Assembly: GCF_000337835.1 (NCBI RefSeq)
Contig: NZ_AOLM01000016.1
Span: 24,776-88,775, forward strand
Source: Haloferax sulfurifontis ATCC BAA-897
Lineage (GTDB): Archaea > Halobacteriota > Halobacteria > Halobacteriales > Haloferacaceae
DNA length: 64,000 bases
Direction of reading: 5' to 3'
Shown here piece after piece: positions 10,180 to 16,342 of the stretch. Every line of letters begins with the position of its first letter. Within the stretch, counting starts at the first letter, position 1. The notes beneath the pieces were generated by a model. It was not told where the DNA came from. It saw only the letters and a program-made list of their open reading frames with translations, and made no database searches. The position numbers were made by a program, and so were the translations under genes.

Positions 10180-10431
10180 ATGGTGAACGTCAGTCCGATT
10201 TCGCTGGTCGCCATCGTCGTGGGGCTGGGCTGTTTCGCCCTCGGCGGCCGACTGCTCAAGAGCGCCGCGGCCGCCCGCCGGGTCGCCCGCTCGGACGACC
10301 CGGAGTTCGTCCTCGACCCGACCCGCGAGGACCCGCCGGACGACGAACTCGACGGCGACGACCTCGAACGCGGCTTCATGCTTCTGGTGTTCGGCGCGCT
10401 GGCGCTCTTGTTCGCGGCGATTAGCCTGTGA
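10180..10431 (+). CDS. Small two-helix membrane protein, unknown function
   Basis: An 83-residue protein: helix one at residues 6-24 (ISLVAIVVGLGCFALGG), a basic then strongly acidic loop (FVLDPTREDPPDDELDGDD), and helix two at 64-82. Charge pattern and third-position GC are those of a real haloarchaeal gene. It follows hisI by about 100 bases and may share its transcript. No family was recognised. Confidence 0.7.
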   Translation: MVNVSPISLVAIVVGLGCFALGGRLLKSAAAARRVARSDDPEFVLDPTREDPPDDELDGDDLERGFMLLVFGALALLFAAISL

Positions 10432-10476
10432 GCGGCGCGTGAAAAGAGGTTCTTTCCGGTCGGTTCTGCGGTCGAG

Positions 10477-11841
10477 TTACAGCGTCGCGACCGCGCTTCG
10501 GAGCGCGTCGGCGGCGTCCTCGGCGAGTTCGGTCGCGCGCTCCTCGGAGCGAGCCTCGGCGTAGACGCGGACTTTCGGCTCGGTCCCGGAGGGGCGGACG
10601 AGCACCCACGCGTCGCCGTAGTCGAGGCGGTAGCCGTCGGTCGTGTTCGGCGTCGCGTCGGCCGATTCGGCGTAGTCGGCGGCGGCGTTGAGCATCGCCG
10701 TCAGCTCGGCTTCCTCGTCGTATTCGAGGTTGATGCGGACGTTGTAGTAGTCCTCGTAGGGCGCGACGAGCTCGCTCGGCGGGCGCTCGGCGACGAGTTC
10801 GAGGAACTTCGCCGCGATGTACGCGCCGTCGCGGACGAGGCGGTAGTTGGGGTAGAACACGCCTCCGTTGCCCTCGCCGGCGACGGGGACGTTCCGGCCC
10901 TCGCGCCAGAGTTCGCGGACGCGGGTGATGAGGTTCGTCGCGCCGATGGGCGTGAGTTCGAGGTCGGCGCCGACCTCCTCGCAGACGTCGACGAGGCGCT
11001 GGGAGACGTTCACCGCGGAGACGGTCGCGTCGCCCGGTTCGAGGGCGGCGGCCGCGAGGGCGGCAAGCGACGCCTCGCCGGAGATGCACTCGCCGCGCTC
11101 GTTCACGAAGACGGCCCGGTCGGCGTCGCCGTCGTGGGCGATTCCCACGTCGGCGTCGGTCGCGCGGACGAGGCGTTCGAGGTCGCGGAGGTTCTCGGAC
11201 ACCGGTTCGGACTGGCGACCGGGGAAGTGGCCGTCGGGCTGGGCGTTGACGGTGCGGACCTCACAGCCGAGTTCGCGGAGGAAGTCGGGCGTGACGAGCG
11301 ACCCGGCGCCGTGGCCGGGGTCGAGCGCGACCGTGAGGTTCGCGGCGGCGATTTTCTCGCGGTCGACGTTGGCGAGGAGGTCCTCGCGGTAGTCGTCGTT
11401 CGCGGTCCCGACCGACCGGACGCTCCCGACGCCGTCCCACTCGGCCACGTCGAACTCCTCGGCGAGGATGTGGTCTTCGATGCGCTCTAGCTCCTCGACG
11501 GCGAGTTCGACGCCGTCGTCGCCGACGAGCTTGACGCCGTTGAACTCCGGCGGGTTGTGCGAGGCCGTGATGACGACGCCCGGAACGGACTGGTTCTCGC
11601 AGTAGCGGACCGCCGCGGGGGTGGGGACGACGCCGAGGTCGTCCACGTCGACGCCGACGCTCGCCAGCCCGGACTCGGCGGCGTTGACGAACATCTCGCC
11701 CGTCGTTCGGGTGTCCCGTGCGATGGCGACCCGGTCCGCGTTCCAGACCGTGCCGGCGGCCTTGGCGACGCGGAGGACGAACTCCGGGGTGAGGCTCTCA
11801 CCCACCACGCCGCGGGTGCCGCTGGAACCGAAGAGTTTCAT
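10477..11841 (-). CDS. glmM: Phosphoglucosamine/phosphomannomutase
   Basis: A 454-residue alpha-D-phosphohexomutase that moves phosphate between C1 and C6 of a hexose or hexosamine phosphate for cell-surface sugar synthesis. The start MKLFGSSGTRG is the family's, Ser94 in TASHNP is the phosphorylated serine, DGDADR at 237-242 binds Mg, and GEGNGGVFYP and RPSGTEPK bind the sugar and phosphate. The frame stays open far upstream, but the ATG at 11841 begins the domain. Choosing between glucosamine and mannose substrates by sequence alone is unsafe. It is divergent from hisA, sharing a 208-bp region with iterons. Confidence 0.85.
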   Translation of the reverse strand: MKLFGSSGTRGVVGESLTPEFVLRVAKAAGTVWNADRVAIARDTRTTGEMFVNAAESGLASVGVDVDDLGVVPTPAAVRYCENQSVPGVVITASHNPPEFNGVKLVGDDGVELAVEELERIEDHILAEEFDVAEWDGVGSVRSVGTANDDYREDLLANVDREKIAAANLTVALDPGHGAGSLVTPDFLRELGCEVRTVNAQPDGHFPGRQSEPVSENLRDLERLVRATDADVGIAHDGDADRAVFVNERGECISGEASLAALAAAALEPGDATVSAVNVSQRLVDVCEEVGADLELTPIGATNLITRVRELWREGRNVPVAGEGNGGVFYPNYRLVRDGAYIAAKFLELVAERPPSELVAPYEDYYNVRINLEYDEEAELTAMLNAAADYAESADATPNTTDGYRLDYGDAWVLVRPSGTEPKVRVYAEARSEERATELAEDAADALRSAVATL

Positions 11842-11935
11842 TGAGTGTGTGTGAACCCCGGCGCGACAAAGCCGTTCCGAACTGTTGGTTCGCTTGTTAC
11901 GTTCGTCGCCCGATTGGCGTCGCCCACTCCGGGGT

Positions 11936-12015
11936 GCCGTATTCGGGGTGTCGCATCCGAGTCGCCGTCTCCGGTCTCGGGGCGCTGTATCCGGCCACCC
12001 TGTCGCCGTATCCGG
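11936..12015 (+). repeat. Five degenerate 11-bp direct repeats between glmM and hisA
   Basis: Copies of GCCGTATCCGG-like sequence start at 11936, 11950, 11964, 11984 and 12005. The last is GCCGTATCCGG, the others differ by one to four bases. Start-to-start distances are 14, 14, 20 and 21 bases. The array lies upstream of the hisA TATA-like TTTA at about 12019, so it could be a regulator-binding array. Confidence 0.5.
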
Positions 12016-12049
12016 TGCGTTTACGCACGCCGCTCGCCCACGGTGACGT

Positions 12050-12766
12050 ATGTTCCCGGAGTTCGAAGTCGTCCCCGCGGTCGATATGCAAGACGGCGAA
12101 GTCGTCCAGCTGGTGCAGGGCGAACGCGGCACCGAGAAGACCTACGGCGACCCGGTCGAGGCCGCCCGCCGCTGGGTCGACGCCGGCGCGGAGACGCTCC
12201 ACCTCGTCGACCTCGACGGCGCGTTCGAGGGCGAGCGGAAGAACGCCCCGGCGGTCGACGCCGTCCTCGACGCGGTCGACGTGCCGCTCCAACTCGGCGG
12301 CGGCATCCGCACCGCAGACGACGCCCGCGACCTCTTGGACCGCGGCGTCGACCGCGTTATCCTCGGCACCGCGGCCGTCGAGAACCCCGACATCGTCGCC
12401 GAACTCGCCGCCGACTACCCCGACGGCGTGATGGTCAGCCTCGACGCGAAAGACGGCGAGGTCGTCGTCTCCGGCTGGACCGAGGGCACCGGCCTCGACC
12501 CCGCCGAGGCGGCCGCCCGGTACGAGGAACTCGGCGCGGCGGCCATCCTCTTTACCGACGTCGACGTGGAGGGACAGCTCGAAGGCGTCCACCTCGAGAC
12601 GACCTCGGCGGTCGTCGACGCGGTCGACATCCCGGTCGTCGCCTCCGGCGGCGTCGCCTCGCTCGACGACGTCCGCGCGCTCCGCGAGGCGGGCGCGGCG
12701 GCGACCGTCGTCGGGACCGCGCTCTACGAGGGTCGGTTCACGCTCGAAGAAGCCATGGAGGCGTAG
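12050..12766 (+). CDS. hisA: ProFAR isomerase of histidine biosynthesis
   Basis: A 238-residue TIM barrel that isomerises ProFAR to PRFAR, the fourth histidine step. Visible marks: catalytic Asp12 in VVPAVDMQDG, QLGGGIRT (first phosphate site), the second catalytic Asp in VSLDAKDG, and IPVVASGGVAS plus VVGTALYEG (second phosphate site). The ATG at 12050 lies about 30 bases after a TTTA element. It is transcribed away from glmM; hisB follows 600 bp on, with two opposite-strand small genes between. Confidence 0.96.
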   Translation: MFPEFEVVPAVDMQDGEVVQLVQGERGTEKTYGDPVEAARRWVDAGAETLHLVDLDGAFEGERKNAPAVDAVLDAVDVPLQLGGGIRTADDARDLLDRGVDRVILGTAAVENPDIVAELAADYPDGVMVSLDAKDGEVVVSGWTEGTGLDPAEAAARYEELGAAAILFTDVDVEGQLEGVHLETTSAVVDAVDIPVVASGGVASLDDVRALREAGAAATVVGTALYEGRFTLEEAMEA

Positions 12767-12789
12767 CCGCGTCGCCGGCGCGCCGAGAC

Positions 12790-12857
12790 AGTCCGAGACG
12801 CCGCGACCGCTACGCGTCGAGATAGTCCGAGACGCCGCGACCGCTACGCGTCGAGAT
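12790..12857. repeat. Perfect 34-bp tandem duplication
   Basis: Two identical 34-base units, 12790-12823 and 12824-12857, both starting AGTCCGAGACGCC and ending GCGTCGAGAT. The second copy holds the last codons and stop (YLDA, TAG) of the minus-strand gene ending at 12844. The first copy repeats that coding end downstream of the stop. Confidence 0.9.
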
Positions 12858-13065
12858 ACGCGCTCGCGGCGGCAACGAGGCTCTCGACGGTTCCGTAGAC
12901 GCCGACGGCGACGAACAGCGCGCCGATTACCACGGTCACGGGGCGCGAGGTCGCGAGGAAGGGACCGGCGAGGACGAGCATGCTGACCGTCACGACGTCC
13001 CGCTTCGGGCTGGCGGTCGCTCCGCGACGCATCATTCGCTCGCCCCCGGACGGCTCGGCTCCCAC
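12844..13065 (-). CDS. Small membrane protein, unknown function
   Basis: Up to 73 residues from a GTG at 13065; an ATG at 13035 (63 residues, MMRRGATASPKRD) is about as likely. After a basic segment the rest is two hydrophobic stretches, VSMLVLAGPFLATSRP and VTVVIGALFVAVGVYGTVESL. It lies 24 bases after the 48-residue gene on the same strand, so the two probably form one transcript. Its C-terminal codons are inside a 34-bp tandem duplication. No family recognised. Confidence 0.55.
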   Translation of the reverse strand: MGAEPSGGERMMRRGATASPKRDVVTVSMLVLAGPFLATSRPVTVVIGALFVAVGVYGTVESLVAAASAYLDA

Positions 13066-13089
13066 CGCGTCGATTCGCTCCCCGTCATT

Positions 13090-13236
13090 TCAGACGCCCC
13101 CGCCGATCACCGCCGCCGCGACCGCGAGCGTCACCAGCGCGACGCCGAGCGCGACAGCGACCCCGGACCGCGCGGTAAGCAGGAGCCCCCCGACGCAGAT
13201 AGTGTACCCCACCACCAGCGCTCCCTTTCGATGCAT
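13090..13236 (-). CDS. 48-residue membrane microprotein, unknown function
   Basis: I translated this by hand from an ATG at 13236: [17 protein letters not shown] and on to the stop at 13090. It is almost wholly hydrophobic after four polar residues: one helix at 6-22, then a second from about 26 to 48. It is the first gene of a pair with the 63-73-residue membrane protein downstream. A 9-2-9 palindrome at 13270-13289 lies just upstream, where an operator would sit. Confidence 0.5.
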   Translation of the reverse strand: MHRKGALVVGYTICVGGLLLTARSGVAVALGVALVTLAVAAAVIGGGV

Positions 13237-13269
13237 ACCCCACCCTACGCGTCCAAAACCATGAACGTC

Positions 13270-13289
13270 CGTCAGACGAGCGTCTGACG
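13270..13289. promoter_or_regulatory. Palindromic operator candidate, 9-2-9
   Basis: CGTCAGACG, then AG, then CGTCTGACG: perfect nine-base arms. It sits 34 bases upstream of the minus-strand microprotein start and about 40 bases upstream of the hisB TATA box at 13328-13336, so it could serve either promoter of this divergent pair. Confidence 0.5.
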
Positions 13290-13327
13290 CGTCGGCATCG
13301 AGAATCGCCCCGCGCGGCGACGAGAAT

Positions 13328-13336
13328 CCCTATATG
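13328..13336 (+). promoter_or_regulatory. TATA box of hisB
   Basis: CCCTATATG at about 27 bases before the hisB ATG at 13359, predicting a leaderless transcript. Confidence 0.55.
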
Positions 13337-13358
13337 CGCGGCCCGCCTCGAACGCGAC

Positions 13359-13952
13359 ATGAGCGACGCCGACCGACGCGCGGCCGTCTCCCGCGAGACG
13401 TCCGAGACGACCATCGACGTGACGCTGTCAATCGACGGCGACGGCGACGCGGTCGTCGACACCGGTATCGGATTCTTCGACCACATGCTGGAGGCCTTCG
13501 CCAAACACGGCCTGTTCGACCTGACCGTCCAGTGCGACGGCGACCTCCACATCGACGACCACCACACCGTCGAGGACGTGGCCATCGTCCTCGGCGAGGC
13601 GTTCACCGAGGCGCTCGGCGACAAGCGCGGCATCGTCCGCTACGCCGACCGGAAGGTCCCGCTCGACGAGGCCGTCGCCTCGGTCGTCGTGGACGTGTCG
13701 GGCCGGCCCTTCTTCGAGTTCTCGGGCGACTTCTCCCAGCCCTCTATCGGCCAGTTCACCAGCCACATGGCCGAGCACTTCGCCATGTCGCTCGCCATGA
13801 ACGCCGGCCTCACGCTCCACGCGGGCGTCGAGGGCGACAACGCCCACCACGAGGTCGAGGCGCTGTTCAAGGCGCTCGCGCGCTCGCTCGACGACGCGAC
13901 CCGCGTTGACCCGCGGCGCTCCGACACGCCGAGCACGAAAGGGAAACTGTAG
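13359..13952 (+). CDS. hisB: Imidazoleglycerol-phosphate dehydratase
   Basis: A 197-residue monofunctional HisB of histidine biosynthesis that dehydrates imidazoleglycerol phosphate. The manganese-binding histidine motifs of both half-repeats are intact: [36 protein letters not shown] and [13 protein letters not shown]. There is no HisB phosphatase fusion, as usual in archaea. The gene has its own TATA box and faces the zinc-finger gene; a T5 run at 13958-13962 follows the stop. Confidence 0.96.
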   Translation: MSDADRRAAVSRETSETTIDVTLSIDGDGDAVVDTGIGFFDHMLEAFAKHGLFDLTVQCDGDLHIDDHHTVEDVAIVLGEAFTEALGDKRGIVRYADRKVPLDEAVASVVVDVSGRPFFEFSGDFSQPSIGQFTSHMAEHFAMSLAMNAGLTLHAGVEGDNAHHEVEALFKALARSLDDATRVDPRRSDTPSTKGKL

Positions 13953-13989
13953 CCCGCTTTTTCTCCCCTGTTTCCGCACGTTCGACCGC

Positions 13990-14682
13990 TCAGGGCCGCC
14001 GGAGCGTCCCCGAGTCGTCGACGAGTAGGCCGCGTTCGATAGCGTAGTCGAAGATGTCGGCGACCTCGTCGTCGTCGAGGTCGTACGCGCCGGACGCCAG
14101 CGCCTCGACCTCAGCCCGCTCGACGGGGAACTCCCGGTTCTGGAGGATGCGGATGACCTTCCGGAACTTCGGCGGCTCTCCGCCCCGGCCGGACGACCCG
14201 GCGGTCGATTGCGTCTCCTCGGCGGCGGCCGACGCGGAGTCGTCGTCGATCGGCTCCGCTTCGTCGTCGGCTTCGTCGGTCTGTTCTGTTTCGTCGGTGG
14301 GCTCTGTTTCGTCGGTCTGTTCTGTTTCGTCGGAGTCGTCGGTCTCGTCCGGCGAGTCGTGATTCGCCGGCTCCGGCGGCGTCGGCGCGGGCTCGACCGC
14401 GTTCACGTCGACCGAGGCGGCCTCGCCGACCGACCCGCTCGCGGTCCGTTCCGGTGCCGCGGACGCGCCCGTCTCGGCCCGCGCGTCGTCGGCCACGTCC
14501 ACGTCGGCGTCGACGCCGAGCCGGGAGAGAAGCGGCGCGATGACCTCGCTCAGCGTCTCTTCGCAGTGCTCGCAGAGGACGACGCGGCGCTGGTCGTCGG
14601 CCGGCGTCAACGCCGGTGGCAGTACCTCGAACACGCCGACGGCGTCGGCCCCACAGAAGTCGCAGGTGCGTAGTTCGCGCAT
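13990..14682 (-). CDS. Zinc-finger protein with acidic TDE repeat and C-terminal winged-helix-like region
   Basis: A 230-residue protein of three parts. Residues 1-50 hold two CxxC knuckles (Cys7/Cys10 in CDFCG, Cys37/Cys40 in CEHC) that should bind one zinc. Residues about 55-170 are disordered and acidic, with an array of ETEQTDETEPTDE-type units. Residues about 172-230 form a small helical domain (FRKVIRILQNREFPVERAEVEALAS) resembling a winged helix. The ATG at 14682 directly precedes the zinc knuckle. A role in transcription is inference. It is divergent from the ACT-domain gene. Confidence 0.72.
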   Translation of the reverse strand: MRELRTCDFCGADAVGVFEVLPPALTPADDQRRVVLCEHCEETLSEVIAPLLSRLGVDADVDVADDARAETGASAAPERTASGSVGEAASVDVNAVEPAPTPPEPANHDSPDETDDSDETEQTDETEPTDETEQTDEADDEAEPIDDDSASAAAEETQSTAGSSGRGGEPPKFRKVIRILQNREFPVERAEVEALASGAYDLDDDEVADIFDYAIERGLLVDDSGTLRRP

Positions 14683-14832
14683 GGACGACGGGTCTCCGCG
14701 CCGACGGTTAAACCCACTCCCCGGTCGCGGGGTCGGTGGCCTGCTCGCGGGGTCGCCTCCGAACCCCTCCGCCGCGGCGTCGCCGGTGACGGACCACTTA
14801 ATGTACCCGCCCGCAAATCCCCCGACCAACGA

Positions 14833-15336
14833 ATGTTCGACGAGATTATGGAGAAGTTCGAGGGCAGTCCGAGCCAGCAGGCTGTCATTCGGCTCCTCTT
14901 GGAACGGGGCTTTTCCGTCAACGACCAGGGACGGGTCGTCTCGGGCGGCATCGAGATACCGAACACCGGCATCGCCCGCGAGGCCGACGTCGACCGGCGG
15001 GTCGTCGACTCGACGACCGACGCCATCCTCGACGACGAGGAGCTTCGGCGAATCTTCCAGAACATCTCGTCGATTCCGAGCCTGATGGACCTCGCGCCCG
15101 TCCTCGACCTCTCCGTGCTCACCGTCGAGGTCGCCGACGCCGACGAGCCCGGCATCGTCGCCACCGTCACCTCGAAACTCGCCGACGCGGACATCTCGAT
15201 TCGCCAGACGATAAGCGAAGACCCCGAGTTCACCGACGACCCGAAGCTCTACATCATCACCGACGAGCCGATTCCCGGCGACCTGCTCAACGACCTGTCG
15301 AACCTCGATTTCGTCCGCCGCATCACCATCGCCTGA
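14833..15336 (+). CDS. ACT-domain protein, putative regulator of amino-acid metabolism
   Basis: A 167-residue protein. The N-terminal half (MEKFEGSPSQQAVIRLLLERGFSV) looks like a helix-turn-helix and the C-terminal 75 residues are an ACT domain: LTVEVADADEPGIVATVTSKLADADISIRQ, ending in FVRRITIA. ACT domains bind amino acids, so the protein may sense one and control genes. The archaeal family is usually called regulator of amino-acid metabolism. No direct target is shown, though the window is rich in amino-acid genes. Confidence 0.82.
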   Translation: MFDEIMEKFEGSPSQQAVIRLLLERGFSVNDQGRVVSGGIEIPNTGIAREADVDRRVVDSTTDAILDDEELRRIFQNISSIPSLMDLAPVLDLSVLTVEVADADEPGIVATVTSKLADADISIRQTISEDPEFTDDPKLYIITDEPIPGDLLNDLSNLDFVRRITIA

Positions 15337-15412
15337 GCCGGCCCGTCGGCTCCGCGAATATTCTGTCAACGGGGCAATAAGATTCTTGTCACCTCCTGCG
15401 GTAGGTGTTCGC

Positions 15413-15529
15413 ATGGGTTCCATGCGCAGTTGCATGTGCTGTGGTGAGCCGATTTCCGAGACGCGCCACCTCTGCGGCGTCTGCATCCAAAACGGGTGTA
15501 CCTCGTACGCGGACGCCTGCGGTCAGTAG
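15413..15529 (+). CDS. 38-residue zinc-ribbon microprotein
   Basis: Read by hand from the ATG at 15413. The peptide has seven cysteines in 38 residues: Cys7, 9, 10 (CMCCGEP), Cys21, Cys24 (LCGVC), Cys29 and Cys36. Two CxxC pairs (7/10 and 21/24) are spaced as in a single zinc knuckle. A second ATG at 15422 would shorten it by three residues. It lies between the ACT and IMPACT genes on the same strand. Function is unknown; haloarchaea have many such small zinc-finger proteins. Confidence 0.68.
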   Translation: MGSMRSCMCCGEPISETRHLCGVCIQNGCTSYADACGQ

Positions 15530-15670
15530 CGCGTCGCCGTTCGGTCTGCGTCCCCGTTCCTTCGCCGTCCGCCGCCGTCCCCCGGCGACTCCATACCGCC
15601 TGTTTCCCTCGTCGGCGCGCCGCCGACACGGTGCGAACGCTTTTCCACGCCGCGCCGCCAACTCGGGAGC

Positions 15671-16303
15671 ATGACCGACGCCTATCGAACCGTCGCCGGC
15701 CGGGCCGACACCCGCTTCGAGGTGAACGGATCGGAGTTCATCGGCTACGTCTCCCCCGCGGAGACGGTCGAGGAGGCGGAGGCGTTCGTCGCCGAAATCG
15801 AGGAGCGCCACCCCGACGCCACCCACAACGTCCCCGCCTACCGGGTGCCCGCGGGGTCGGCCTCGTCGTCGGTCCCCGGCGGGGGGAGCGTCATGCTCCG
15901 CGAGTACCAGAGCGACGACGGCGAGCCGAGCGGCTCGTCGGGCAAACCGGCGCTCAACGTCCTCGTTCAGCAGGACGTGCGCAACGTCGCCGCCGTCGTG
16001 ACGCGCTACTACGGCGGCACCAACCTCGGCGTCGGCGGCCTCGCCCGCGCGTACTCCCGGGCCGTCAAGGAGGCGCTCGACGCGGCGGGCGTCGTCGAGG
16101 AGATACCCCACGAGTGGTTCACCGCGACCGTCGAGTACGACGACTCGGGGAGCGTCCGCGGGCTCTTAGAGAGCGCGGGCGTCGAGTTCGACGCCGCCTA
16201 CGAGGCCGACGTGTCCTTCGAGGTCCGCGTCCCCGTCGAGGACGGCCCGGACCTCCGCGACCGCATCCGGAGCGCGACAAGCGGCCGCGCGGACATCGAG
16301 TAG
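15671..16303 (+). CDS. IMPACT/YigZ family protein
   Basis: A 210-residue member of UPF0029. The N-terminal domain carries the family signature VTRYYGGTNLGVGGLARAYSR, and the C-terminal 75 residues form the ferredoxin-like DUF1949-type half. The eukaryotic relative IMPACT binds Gcn1 and restrains the starvation kinase Gcn2; in prokaryotes the role is unsettled but probably tied to ribosomes or RNA. The ATG at 15671 follows a TTTT-type TATA element by 25-30 bases. Confidence 0.9.
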   Translation: MTDAYRTVAGRADTRFEVNGSEFIGYVSPAETVEEAEAFVAEIEERHPDATHNVPAYRVPAGSASSSVPGGGSVMLREYQSDDGEPSGSSGKPALNVLVQQDVRNVAAVVTRYYGGTNLGVGGLARAYSRAVKEALDAAGVVEEIPHEWFTATVEYDDSGSVRGLLESAGVEFDAAYEADVSFEVRVPVEDGPDLRDRIRSATSGRADIE

Positions 16304-16342
16304 CGCGGCCGCGAAGTTCTGTTTTCGACGGCCAGTCGGCGG

